Of a stretch of 64,000 nt of DNA, positions 33,261-42,252 are shown in pieces. Under the pieces are notes generated by a model that ran no database searches, was not told where the DNA came from, and saw only the letters and a list, made by a program, of their open reading frames with translations. Position 1 is the first letter of the stretch, and every line of letters starts with the position of its first letter. The position numbers and the translations under genes are program-made. Where the stretch lies: NCBI RefSeq assembly GCF_022012435.1, contig NZ_JAKLUA010000018.1:62001-126000 (forward strand). The letters run 5' to 3'. The stretch comes from Bradyrhizobium zhengyangense. Its GTDB lineage: Bacteria > Pseudomonadota > Alphaproteobacteria > Rhizobiales > Xanthobacteraceae.

Positions 33261-34253
33261 TCAGATATCGACCACCAATTTGCCCTTGGCGGCGTGATCG
33301 CGGATCAGCGCATAGGCCTCGCCAACGCTCTCCATCGAAAAGCGCCTGGCATCCAGCAACGGCACGAGCTTGCCGGCCTCAGCGAGGCGCGTGGCCTCTG
33401 CCATGATCTCCCCGTGATGCGCACGGCCTTCGCCTGACAGCAGCGGCAGCAGCGTGAACACGCCGGAATAGGTGGCGGCGCGGAACGACAGCGGGGCCAG
33501 CGCATGCGTGCCCCAGCCGAGCGCGCTGACGACATGGCCGAAGTGGCGCACCGCCGCAAAGGAGGCATCGAGCACCTTGCCGCCGACGGTGTCGTAGACG
33601 ATGTCGAAGCCGCGGCCGCCGGTATGTTCGGCGACATAGGCCTCGACCGAACTGTCGCGGTCGATGAATACAGCACCAAAACCTTCGATAGTCGCGCGCT
33701 GTGAGGCCGAGCCCGTTGCGTACACCTCCGCGCCGAACGCGCGCGCGATCTGGATCGCGACATGGCCGACGCCGCCCGCGCCGCCATGGATCAATACCTT
33801 CTGTCCGGCCTTCAGGGCGGCACGGTCGATCAGGCCTTCCCACGCGGTGGTGAAAATGAGGGGCAGGGCGGCAGCCTCGCGCATGCTGAGATTGGCTGGC
33901 TTCAGCGCCAGCAGGTCGGCATCGACGGCGGCGAACTCGGCGAGCGATCCCTGCACGCCACCGACTCCGCCGGTCATGCCATAGACCTCATCGCCAACCT
34001 TGAAGCGCGAGACCTCGCGCCCGGTCTGCTCGACCACGCCGGCGAGATCGATGCCGGGGATCGCCGGCAGCGGCTGGCGCGCATGCGCGGCCGCGCCGGC
34101 ATGGATCTTGGTGTCGAGCGGATTGACGCCGCTGGCGCGGATACGCACCAGCACCTCGCGCGGGCCGATCTCGGGCGTGGAGATGGTTGAGATGCGCAAG
34201 GGGGCGTTGTGGGTCTCCAGCACGCCTGCTCGCATCGTCGATGGTCTGGTCAT
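33261..34253 (-). CDS. Zinc-independent quinone oxidoreductase-like MDR protein (330 aa)
   Basis: The GroES-like N-terminus (VLVRIRASGVNPLDTKIHAG, about 35-55) and Rossmann motif HGGAGGVGHVAIQIARAFG (about 155-173, GxGxxG type) are complete, while the zinc ligands of alcohol dehydrogenases are missing, as in the quinone reductase (Qor) group. It likely reduces quinones or enones with NADPH. Divergent from the LysR gene at 34360. Confidence 0.85.
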   Translation of the reverse strand: MTRPSTMRAGVLETHNAPLRISTISTPEIGPREVLVRIRASGVNPLDTKIHAGAAAHARQPLPAIPGIDLAGVVEQTGREVSRFKVGDEVYGMTGGVGGVQGSLAEFAAVDADLLALKPANLSMREAAALPLIFTTAWEGLIDRAALKAGQKVLIHGGAGGVGHVAIQIARAFGAEVYATGSASQRATIEGFGAVFIDRDSSVEAYVAEHTGGRGFDIVYDTVGGKVLDASFAAVRHFGHVVSALGWGTHALAPLSFRAATYSGVFTLLPLLSGEGRAHHGEIMAEATRLAEAGKLVPLLDARRFSMESVGEAYALIRDHAAKGKLVVDI

Positions 34254-34359
34254 GGCCGTCTTGCTCCCGTTGTCGGCCTCCAATATGCCCATGATTTTTT
34301 GCATGAGAAGAAACAATAGCGTACGATATTCGTGCATTTTTGAATGGGCGGGGGATCCG

Positions 34360-35220
34360 ATGGAATGGAGCGATCTGCGCATCTTCCTGGCGATTGCGCG
34401 CGAGGGTACGTTAGGGGCTGCCGCGCGAAAAATCGGGCAGACCCAGCCGACGATGGGACGGCGGCTGCGTGTGCTGGAGCATGCGCTCGGGCAAACGCTA
34501 TTCCAGCGCACGGCCGACGGTTTTGTCCTCACCGACGAAGGCATGGCTGTGCTCGCCCATGCGGAGCGGATCGAGGAGGAGGCGCTCGCGCTGCAGCGGC
34601 AGGCGACAGGTGCCGAGACGCAGCTCGACGGGACCTTGCGTCTGTCCTCGTCGGACTGGTTCGGCACGCTGATGCTGTCGCCGGTCATCGCGGCCTTCGG
34701 CAAGCGCCATCCCAAGGTGATTGTCGAGCTCCTGACCGATGCCCGGCTCTACAGCCTGCCGCGGCGCGAAGCCGATCTCGTCTTTCGCATCAAGCCGTTC
34801 AGCGAGCCCGAGGTCATTTCCAGGAAACTGCTGCACATTCCCTATGCGCTCTACGGCAAGAAAGGCTGCAAGCCGCCGCGCGCCGGCGACGGCAGCGGTG
34901 TCCGCGTCGTGACCATGAACGCCGAATTCGCCGAGATGCCCGACGCCGTCTGGCTGAAGCGCAATTTGCCGAAGGCGGAGATCGCCGCGCGCAGCAACAA
35001 CAGGCAGGTGCAGGCCGAGCTTTGCGCCGCAGGTGGCGGCCTCGCAGTGCTGCCGCGTCCGCTCGGTGATCGCGACCGCCGCCTGGTCGCGCTCCACATC
35101 GGCGTGAGCCCGCCGGGCCGTGACACCTATGTCGGCTATCACCGCGATCTCCGGCGGCTCGCGCGCCTGCGCGCGCTGCTGGATCTCGTGATTGAGCGAT
35201 TGGCCGGGGAGGCGTCGTAG
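34360..35220 (+). CDS. LysR-family regulator (286 aa)
   Basis: The start MEWSDLRIFLAIAREGTLGA and the recognition region TQPTMGRRLRVLEHALGQTL give the LysR winged helix (about 1-60); the effector domain begins near GTLRLSSSDWFGTLMLS (about 90). It lies divergent from the Qor-like gene with 106 bases between, which holds the probable control site. Same arrangement as the LysR/aldo-keto reductase pair 3 kb away, but the two regulators are not close copies. Confidence 0.85.
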   Translation: MEWSDLRIFLAIAREGTLGAAARKIGQTQPTMGRRLRVLEHALGQTLFQRTADGFVLTDEGMAVLAHAERIEEEALALQRQATGAETQLDGTLRLSSSDWFGTLMLSPVIAAFGKRHPKVIVELLTDARLYSLPRREADLVFRIKPFSEPEVISRKLLHIPYALYGKKGCKPPRAGDGSGVRVVTMNAEFAEMPDAVWLKRNLPKAEIAARSNNRQVQAELCAAGGGLAVLPRPLGDRDRRLVALHIGVSPPGRDTYVGYHRDLRRLARLRALLDLVIERLAGEAS

Positions 35221-35525
35221 CCGCGAGGATGCGAAGGTGTGTCTGCTTTGCTCCGTCATTGCGAGCGTAGCGAAGCAATCCAGAATGCGTCTGCGGAAAG
35301 ACCCTGGATTGCTTCGCTACGCTCGCAATGACGACGTGGATGCAGCTGTTCGCAAAAGAGACACCCCGCATTTCAAGCAACCGTCACAGTCTCTAACGCC
35401 CACTAACCAACGCGCGACTTAAAACTGTCATAATCACTGATCCGGAACCTGCGTCTGCGTCCTTTTTACACGCCATTAAGCGAGCCAGCCCTTGGATGCG
35501 CACGGAAAGTGCGTTGGGGACTGCA
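35221..35525. other. Gap with palindromic repeat
   Basis: 305 bases between the LysR gene and the GGDEF-EAL gene. The first half is the long inverted repeat at 35254-35333. The second half is AT-richer and probably carries the promoter of the GGDEF-EAL gene. Confidence 0.5.
35254..35333. repeat. Long palindromic intergenic repeat, copy 1
   Basis: A 30-base arm (35254-35283, starting CGTCATTGCGAGCGTAGC) and its perfect reverse complement (35304-35333) flank 20 bases. A second copy of the same family is at 54871-54951. Confidence 0.75.
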
Positions 35526-37988
35526 ATGAGTGCCGCGAAGAAGATGCCGGGCAAACCGGCCACCGAAATGTTCGACGACATCCCGGTGCTTCAGCGCAAA
35601 TGGCGTGCCGCATTGAGGCCGGGTGACCGGCTGCCGCGATATGAAGACGTGATGCTCGGCAGCCTTGGACGGATGGCCGATCACATCGCGCTGCTCAAGG
35701 GTGAGGGCACGCTCGAACTGTCGCGCAGCGGACGCTACGTGCAGAAATGGCTCGGCGACGAGCGCTGGGACATTCCGGTCGAGGAGCTGGCGCCGGATTG
35801 CGCCACAGCGCTGTCGGAAGCGGTGTCAAGCGCGCTCAAGAACGGACGGCCGCACCAAGCCAGCGCCCATTGCGTGCGCGACGGCATGGTCAGGACCTAC
35901 GATCTGCTGGCGCTCCCGACTGCCTCGCGCTGGGGCGCGACGCTGGTCGGCGCCTATGTCAACGAGCGCGGTGCGCAGTACAATCTGCTGGATGCGATCT
36001 TTTCCGCGACCGACGATGCCGTGGTCTCGCTGGCGACGCTGCGCGATGCCAATGGTCAGCCGTCCGATTTCCAAATCGTGCATCACAACAAGAGCGCGGA
36101 GCTGCTGCTTGATGTCGCGAGCGGCGGCCTGCTGTGGCGTAAGATCGGCCATGGCACCACACTGCTTGCCGCGGCCGAAATCTTGGAGTTCCTGCTGAAA
36201 GCGGTTTTGGGCGGCCGCGGTGAGCAGCTCGAGATCGAGAGCGACGGCCGTCATCTGCGCATGAGCGCGACGGCCTTCGCCGACGTCATTTCGCTGACCA
36301 TCTCCGATGTCACTGCGATGAAGCGGCGCGACGCCTCGTTCCGCCTGCTGTTCGACAACAACCCGATGCCGATGTGGGTGTTCGACGCCGAGACCAGGCA
36401 GTTCCTCAGCGTCAATGACGCCGCTGTCCAGCATTACGGCTATAGTCGCGCCGCCTTCCTGCGCATGAAGCTGCACCAGATCTGGCCCGAGGACGAGTGG
36501 GAAAGCCACACCGAGGCGCTCGAGCGCGTCGGAGAAACCTATCACTCCCAGCGCAATTGGCGGCACCTGCGCGCCGACGGCAGCGAGATCGAAGTGCTCA
36601 CCTTTGGCCGCCGCGTCCCCTTCAACGACCGTGACGGTTATCTGGTCGCAGTGGCCGACATCACCGAGCGGCGGAAGGCGGAAGCGCGGATCGCCTATAT
36701 GGCGCACCACGACGGGCTCACCGACCTGCCCAACCGGGAACATTTCCAGGAGCGCTTGAAGCAGGCGCTCGACCAGGCTGCGGGAAAACGGGTCGGCGTG
36801 CTCTATATCGACCTCGACCTGTTCAAGAACATCAACGATTCCTTCGGGCATCCCTCAGGCGATCGCCTGTTGAAAGAAGTTGCCGAACGCCTCACCACCG
36901 CGGTTCGCGGCGCCAATCTCGCAGCGCGGCTCGGTGGCGACGAGTTCGCCGTGATCCTCGCCGCGGACGTTTCGCCGAACGAGGCGAGCGCCTGCGCGAC
37001 GCTGCTGATCGAGATACTGAAGGCGCCTTACGACATCGACGGTCAGGAAATGGTCATCGGCGCGAGCATCGGCATCGCGCTGTCGCCGGGCGACGGCACC
37101 ACGTCCGAGGAACTGATGCGCAACGCCGACATGGCGCTGTACCGGGCGAAGTCCGACGGCGGCGGCGTGCACCATTTCTTCGAGCGCGAGATGGACCTGC
37201 AGGCGCAGAAGCGCCGCGACATGGAGGTCGATCTGCGCCGCGCCTTTGCCAATGGCGAGTTCGAGCTGCACTACCAGCCGCTGGTGTCGATCGCCTCCGA
37301 CCGCATCTCCGGTTTCGAGTCGCTGTTGCGCTGGCGTCACCCCGACAAGGGCATGGTCTCGCCGGCGGAATTCATTCCGGTCGCGGAAGACATCGGCCTG
37401 ATCACCCAGCTCGGCGAATGGGTGCTGCGCGAGGCCTGCCATGAAGCGGTGAAGTGGCCGTCAGACGTCAAGGTCGCGGTCAATCTGTCGCCGGCGCAAT
37501 TCCGCAGCCGCAATCTGGTTCAGGTCGTGATCTCGGCGCTGGCGCAATCCGGCCTGTCGCCGAAGCGGCTCGAGCTGGAAATCACCGAATCGATCTTCCT
37601 CGCCGAGACCGACGCCAATTTGGCGATCCTGCATCAATTGCGCGAGCTGGGTGTCGGCATTTCCATGGATGATTTCGGCACGGGCTATTCGAGCCTCAGC
37701 TACTTGCGCAGCTTCCCGTTCGACAAGATCAAGATCGACCGCTCCTTCGTGAAGGATCTGGCGCAGCGGCCCGATTGCGTCGCGATCGTGCGTGCGATCT
37801 CCGGGCTTGGCCGCAGCCTCAACATCACCACGACCGCGGAGGGCGTCGAGACCGAGGATCAGCTCGACTGGCTCCGCGCCGAAGGCTGCAACGAGGTGCA
37901 GGGTTTTCTGTTCAGCGCGGCGCGCCCGGCTGGCGAGATCGCAAAGCTGCTGGCCGAGTTCGGTCAGCGCACCTCACGGGCGGCATGA
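35526..37988 (+). CDS. PAS-GGDEF-EAL c-di-GMP protein (820 aa)
   Basis: A PAS_5-like region (about 15-150), a second PAS-like region (about 150-260), a PAS domain (about 275-395, ending VAVADITERRKAEARIAYMA), GGDEF (about 400-560, signature ARLGGDEFAV) and EAL (about 575-815). The GGDEF signature is intact, but the I-site is RGAN instead of RxxD, so product inhibition is probably lost. EAL residues are ESLLRW (ESL), NLSP, LEITES, DDFGTGYSSL, KIDRSF and AEGVET, so phosphodiesterase activity is likely. It may make or break c-di-GMP depending on the PAS signal. I chose ATG at 35526 because GGGGAC precedes it; ATG at 35496 is possible. Confidence 0.85.
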   Translation: MSAAKKMPGKPATEMFDDIPVLQRKWRAALRPGDRLPRYEDVMLGSLGRMADHIALLKGEGTLELSRSGRYVQKWLGDERWDIPVEELAPDCATALSEAVSSALKNGRPHQASAHCVRDGMVRTYDLLALPTASRWGATLVGAYVNERGAQYNLLDAIFSATDDAVVSLATLRDANGQPSDFQIVHHNKSAELLLDVASGGLLWRKIGHGTTLLAAAEILEFLLKAVLGGRGEQLEIESDGRHLRMSATAFADVISLTISDVTAMKRRDASFRLLFDNNPMPMWVFDAETRQFLSVNDAAVQHYGYSRAAFLRMKLHQIWPEDEWESHTEALERVGETYHSQRNWRHLRADGSEIEVLTFGRRVPFNDRDGYLVAVADITERRKAEARIAYMAHHDGLTDLPNREHFQERLKQALDQAAGKRVGVLYIDLDLFKNINDSFGHPSGDRLLKEVAERLTTAVRGANLAARLGGDEFAVILAADVSPNEASACATLLIEILKAPYDIDGQEMVIGASIGIALSPGDGTTSEELMRNADMALYRAKSDGGGVHHFFEREMDLQAQKRRDMEVDLRRAFANGEFELHYQPLVSIASDRISGFESLLRWRHPDKGMVSPAEFIPVAEDIGLITQLGEWVLREACHEAVKWPSDVKVAVNLSPAQFRSRNLVQVVISALAQSGLSPKRLELEITESIFLAETDANLAILHQLRELGVGISMDDFGTGYSSLSYLRSFPFDKIKIDRSFVKDLAQRPDCVAIVRAISGLGRSLNITTTAEGVETEDQLDWLRAEGCNEVQGFLFSAARPAGEIAKLLAEFGQRTSRAA

Positions 37989-38035
37989 GCATGATCCGGA
38001 AAAGTGCGCAGCGGTTTTCCGAAAAGATCATGCTC
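37987..38035. repeat. Palindromic repeat overlapping a stop codon
   Basis: GAGCATGATC (37987-37996) and GATCATGCTC (38026-38035) are perfect arms, and inside them CGGAAAA pairs with TTTTCCG. The element overlaps the last two bases of the GGDEF-EAL stop. It is of a type widely scattered in Rhizobiales genomes, and it may also serve as a terminator between the convergent genes. Confidence 0.75.
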
Positions 38036-38046
38036 GAACAAACGAC

Positions 38047-39303
38047 TCATGCGGGCGAAAAGCTGCCGTAGACCAGTTCCTTGAACGCGGGCGTGATGCG
38101 GCCGCGTTCGTTCTGGGTCTGCTCCATCAGGATGTAGACCATGTCGAGTTTGGGGTCGACGCCGAAATAGGTGCCGCTGCCTGAGTCCCATTTCAATTCG
38201 CCGATCGAGCCCGCCGGCGGCGGCTTGGCGTTGCCGGGATCGGTTCGGACCGCAATTCCGTAGCCATAGCCGAAGCCATCGCCGGGGTAATAGAAATAGT
38301 CGCGTTCGACGCCGGAGCCGGGCCCGATCTGATCGCTCGTCATGGCCTTGAAGGCGGTCGGGCTGAGGTAACGCTTGCCGTCGAGCTCGCCGCCGCTGAG
38401 CAGCATTTGCGCGAAGCGTCGATAGTCAGTGATGGTCGAGAGCAGGCCGCCGCCGCCGGATTGCCATTCCGGATGGTCGAGACGTTCGCGCTCGCCATCG
38501 AGCAGGATCTGGTCGCTCGGCAGCGGTCGCGCCATCCGTTCGATCTCGTCCGGTGTCGACAGCACGAATTTGGTGCTGGTCATGCCGAGCGGATCGAAGA
38601 TGCGCTGCTTCAGCGCATCGTAGAGCGACTGCTGGGTGATGATCTCGATGACGCTTCCGAGCACATCGGTGGAATGACCATAGCGCCACAGCGTCCCCGG
38701 CTCGCGCGCGAGCGGGAGCCTCGCGATACGGTCGGCGAATTCCCGGTTGTTGAAGGGGCCTTCGAAGATATGCGCAGCCCTGTAGGCAAGCTCGACCCAC
38801 CTTCCGCCGATATAGTCGTAGGTGATGCCCGAGGTGTGCCGCATCAAATCCCTGATGGTCACCGGATGAACAGGCGGCACCATCTCGAGCGCCATCGAGC
38901 CGTCGGGCTTGGTGATTTCCATTCCCACCTTTGTAGCGGCAAAGAGGGGAATGTATTTCGACACGGGATCGGTAAGCGCAAGCTTGCCCTCGTCGATCAG
39001 CATCATGGCCGCGAGGCTGGTGATCGGCTTGGTCATGGAATGGAGGGCGAAGATCGTGTCCGGCGTCATGGACAGGCGGGTCCTGACATCCCGTACGCCG
39101 AACATCTTGAAATAAACAGGCTTGCCGTGCTGCTGGACCAGAACGATCGCGCCCGGCAAACGGCCGGTGGTCACCTCGTTTTCGAAGAACGCGGTGATGC
39201 CTCGCAGCTTGTCGGGTGCGGGAGCGGGGATGTCGCCAGCGCGGCTCCGCGCCATCGTGCCGGCCAGCATCGCTGCCCCGACCAGAAATTCACGACGCTT
39301 CAT
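38047..39303 (-). CDS. Serine beta-lactamase-like hydrolase, Tat-exported (418 aa)
   Basis: The start MKRREFLVGAAMLAGTMARS has a twin-arginine motif and hydrophobic core, so Tat export is likely. The active-site SMTK (SxxK, about 90) and YGHS (YxN-like, about 197) are present, and the final KTG-like element is not evident. It belongs to the class C / EstB group of esterases and D-aminopeptidases rather than true beta-lactamases. Substrate unknown. A start at 39330 would place nine extra residues before the Tat motif. Confidence 0.8.
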   Translation of the reverse strand: MKRREFLVGAAMLAGTMARSRAGDIPAPAPDKLRGITAFFENEVTTGRLPGAIVLVQQHGKPVYFKMFGVRDVRTRLSMTPDTIFALHSMTKPITSLAAMMLIDEGKLALTDPVSKYIPLFAATKVGMEITKPDGSMALEMVPPVHPVTIRDLMRHTSGITYDYIGGRWVELAYRAAHIFEGPFNNREFADRIARLPLAREPGTLWRYGHSTDVLGSVIEIITQQSLYDALKQRIFDPLGMTSTKFVLSTPDEIERMARPLPSDQILLDGERERLDHPEWQSGGGGLLSTITDYRRFAQMLLSGGELDGKRYLSPTAFKAMTSDQIGPGSGVERDYFYYPGDGFGYGYGIAVRTDPGNAKPPPAGSIGELKWDSGSGTYFGVDPKLDMVYILMEQTQNERGRITPAFKELVYGSFSPA

Positions 39304-39366
39304 GCGGGCTTCCTCACTCGCCGGGAGCAAAGCCGCAAGACATCAGAAGCGTCAACAAAACTTCGA

Positions 39367-39930
39367 TCAAAAACGGGTCACGATTTCGGAAAGCACCGGT
39401 CGCGGACGATCCTCGCTCGGCTTGGTCGGCTTGCCGATGTGCACGAGGCCTGCGAGTTTCTCGTCGGCCTTGAGGCCGAGGCCATCAAGCACGTCGCGAT
39501 CGAAGGCGAACCAGCCGGTCAGCCAGGCCGCGCCGTAGCCGAGCGCGGTGGCGGCCGTGACGATGTTCATGGCGCTGGCGCCGGCCGACAGCTCCTGCTC
39601 CCACGCCGGCACCTTGGGATGCGGCTTGGTGAAGCTGACGATGCCGATCACCAGCGGCGCATCGGTGAGGCGCTTGCGTTCGGTCTCGATATCGGCGGCG
39701 GGGGCGCCGGGATTCTTCCGGGCAAAGACTCTTGCAATCACCTCGCCGGCGCGCTGGCGCGCATCGCCCTCGAAAATGATGAAGCGCCACGGGGCGAGCT
39801 TGCCGTGATCGGGCACGCGCGCGCCGATGGTGAGAATGGTCTCGAGCTCAGCCGGCGAGGGGCCGGGGCCGGTCATCTCGCGCGGCTTGACCGAGCGGCG
39901 GGTTTTCAGGAGTTCGATGGCATCTGGCAT
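39367..39930 (-). CDS. Nitroreductase-family FMN enzyme (187 aa)
   Basis: The opening AIELLKTRRSVKPREM and the FMN-site residues in GARVPDHGKLAPWRFIIF (about 38-55) and ALGYGAAWLTG (about 137-147) are typical of the single-domain YdjA-like nitroreductases. It should use NAD(P)H to reduce nitro compounds, quinones or other oxidants. Its natural substrate is unknown. Starts at 39930 with MPDAIELL; the longer frame back to 39993 is not needed. Confidence 0.85.
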   Translation of the reverse strand: MPDAIELLKTRRSVKPREMTGPGPSPAELETILTIGARVPDHGKLAPWRFIIFEGDARQRAGEVIARVFARKNPGAPAADIETERKRLTDAPLVIGIVSFTKPHPKVPAWEQELSAGASAMNIVTAATALGYGAAWLTGWFAFDRDVLDGLGLKADEKLAGLVHIGKPTKPSEDRPRPVLSEIVTRF

Positions 39931-40023
39931 TGCGATGGCCTCTTCGGCTGGTCGGCGGGCGTGCCATGCCGAGATAGGCATGCACGCCCGCAACCGAAAG
40001 CGAGTTTAGATCGATTTCAGGGA

Positions 40024-42066
40024 TCAGGCCGCGCCGCGCGCCCGCCGGACGTCAGGCGGGGTCGCCTCGTCGACCAGGGCGGCGATAGCCTCCCCGGTCG
40101 TCATCACCTTCTGGCCGTCGCTACCGAGTCGGCGAACCGAGACCGAATGCGTCTCGGCCTCTTTCTTGCCGACCACGAGCAGCGCCGGGATCTTGGCCAG
40201 CGAGTGCTCGCGGACCTTGTAGTTGATCTTTTCGTTGCGCAGGTCGATCTCGACCCGAAGACCCGCGCGCCGCGCCTGTTCCAGCACCACCTTGGCGTAT
40301 TCGTCGCCCTCCGAGGTGATGGTGGTGACGACTGCCTGCACCGGCGAAAGCCAGAGCGGGAAGTTGCCGGCATAGTGCTCGATCAGGATGCCGATATAGC
40401 GCTCCATCGAACCGCAGATCGCACGGTGCACCATCACAGGCGGTTTCTTGCCGCCGTCATGGTCGATGTAGAACGCACCGAACCGTTCCGGCAGGTTGAA
40501 GTCAACCTGCGTGGTGCCGCACTGCCAGTCGCGGCCGATGGCATCGCGTAGCACATATTCGAACTTTGGCCCATAGAACGCGCCTTCGCCCGGGTTGATC
40601 TCGGTCTTGATGTGGTTGTTCTGCGCCTGGATCTCGCGCAGCACCGTCGCCATCACGCGCTCGGCGTGATCCCACATCGCATCCGTGCCTACGCGTTTTT
40701 CCGGCCGCGTCGACAGCTTCACGGTGAGATCGCCGGTGAAGCCGAAATCGGCATAGGTCGACAGGATGAGATCGTTGATCTTCAGGCATTCCTCGGCGAG
40801 CTGGTCCTCGGTGCAGAAGATATGCGCGTCATCCTGGGTGAAGCCGCGCACGCGCATCAGGCCGTGCATGGCGCCCGATGGCTCGTAGCGATGCACCACG
40901 CCGAACTCGGCGAGGCGCAGCGGCAGGTCGCGGTAGCTCTTCAGGCCGTGCTTGAAGATTTGCACGTGACCGGGGCAGTTCATCGGCTTCAGCGCAAACC
41001 AGCGCTTGTCCTCGGCCTCGTCGCCGGCCGACTGCGCCGCGAACATGTTTTCGCGGTACCAGCCCCAATGGCCCGAGGTCTCCCACAGCACCTTGTCGAG
41101 GATCTGCGGCGCGTTGACCTCGCTGTAATCGCCGGTCAGGCGGCGGCGCATATAGGCGATCAGCTGCTGGAAAATCGTCCAGCCCTTCGGGTGCCAGAAC
41201 ACGACGCCGGGACCTTCCTCCTGGAAATGGAAGAGGTCGAGCTCACGTCCGAGCTTGCGATGGTCGCGCTTCTCGGCTTCCTCGATCTGCTTGAGGTAAG
41301 CGTCGAGGTCCTCCTGCTTGGCGAAGGCGGTGCCGTAGATGCGGGTCAGCATCGGGTTGTTGCTGTCGCCGCGCCAATAGGCGCCGGCCACCTTCATCAA
41401 TTTGAATGCGTTGCCGACCTTGCCGGTCGAGGTCATGTGCGGGCCGCGGCAAAGATCGAACCAGTCGCCCTGGTAGTAGATCTTGATCGGCTCGTTGCCC
41501 GGAATGGCGTCGACCAGCTCGACCTTGAACGCCTCGCCCTTGTCGCGGAACACCTGCTTGGTCTTTTCGCGGTCCCAGACTTCCTTCGTGAAAGGCTTGT
41601 CGCGCGCGATGATCTCGCGCATCTTTTTCTCGATCGCGGCAAAGTCTTCCGGCGTGAACGGCTCGTTGCGGAAGAAGTCGTAATAGAAGCCGTTCTCGAT
41701 CACCGGGCCGATGGTGACCTGGGTGCCCGGCCACAGCGTCTGCACGGCTTCCGCGAGCACGTGGGCGCAGTCGTGGCGGATCAGTTCGAGCGCCTCCGGT
41801 TCGTCGCGCGAGATCAGCCTGAGCTTGGCGTCGGCCTCGATGGGATCGTTGAGATCGGTGAGCACGTCATCAAGCGTCATCGCCACGGTGCGCTTGGCGA
41901 GCGAGGGCGAGATGCCCTTGGCGATCTCGAGGCCGGTGATGCTCTTCTCGTATTCGCGCCGGGCGCCGTCGGGGAAGGTGAGGGTGACTTTGGCGGCTGG
42001 GGTCACGGGCTTCAGGTTGCTGAGGGAATATTGAAAGCCGGATTCGGATTTGGGCTGGTCGGACAT
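40024..42066 (-). CDS. thrS: Threonine-tRNA ligase (680 aa)
   Basis: Charges tRNA-Thr with threonine. The N-terminal TGS domain (about 25-90), the second additional (editing) domain with HDCAHVLAEAV (HxxxH, about 98), the class II catalytic core with PMNCPGHVQIFKH (about 363) and RYEPSGAMHGLMRVRGFTQD, and the C-terminal anticodon domain with VVGKKEAETHSVSVRR are all seen. Length is normal for the family. AGGAGAAAAG before the ATG sets the start. Upstream frames on the opposite strand are open for about 1.6 kb, which is a high-GC effect and not a gene. Confidence 0.95.
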   Translation of the reverse strand: MSDQPKSESGFQYSLSNLKPVTPAAKVTLTFPDGARREYEKSITGLEIAKGISPSLAKRTVAMTLDDVLTDLNDPIEADAKLRLISRDEPEALELIRHDCAHVLAEAVQTLWPGTQVTIGPVIENGFYYDFFRNEPFTPEDFAAIEKKMREIIARDKPFTKEVWDREKTKQVFRDKGEAFKVELVDAIPGNEPIKIYYQGDWFDLCRGPHMTSTGKVGNAFKLMKVAGAYWRGDSNNPMLTRIYGTAFAKQEDLDAYLKQIEEAEKRDHRKLGRELDLFHFQEEGPGVVFWHPKGWTIFQQLIAYMRRRLTGDYSEVNAPQILDKVLWETSGHWGWYRENMFAAQSAGDEAEDKRWFALKPMNCPGHVQIFKHGLKSYRDLPLRLAEFGVVHRYEPSGAMHGLMRVRGFTQDDAHIFCTEDQLAEECLKINDLILSTYADFGFTGDLTVKLSTRPEKRVGTDAMWDHAERVMATVLREIQAQNNHIKTEINPGEGAFYGPKFEYVLRDAIGRDWQCGTTQVDFNLPERFGAFYIDHDGGKKPPVMVHRAICGSMERYIGILIEHYAGNFPLWLSPVQAVVTTITSEGDEYAKVVLEQARRAGLRVEIDLRNEKINYKVREHSLAKIPALLVVGKKEAETHSVSVRRLGSDGQKVMTTGEAIAALVDEATPPDVRRARGAA

Positions 42067-42252
42067 TGCTTTTCTCCTGAGGCTCACTCCTGCGAACGAG
42101 CGCAGGTAAGCGGGAACGAGCGATATATCAGGCGATTCGGCCTGTGCAATCCGGCATTTCCAAGAAAGTGGCGCGCAAAAGCCGGGGCAGTGCGCCAACT
42201 ATTTCGGACGACACCCTTTAACTGGCCATACGCCTGCTCTACATGCAGTTGC

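Noticed and set aside
38047..39303. True antibiotic beta-lactamase
   Set aside because: SxxK and YxN-like motifs fit, but the length and lack of a clear KTG element point to an esterase/D-aminopeptidase relative; no resistance context is seen.
40612..42252. Plus-strand frame open for 1.6 kb opposite thrS
   Set aside because: It mirrors the codon pattern of thrS in high-GC DNA, has no sensible protein character and only continues into the MFS gene by chance.
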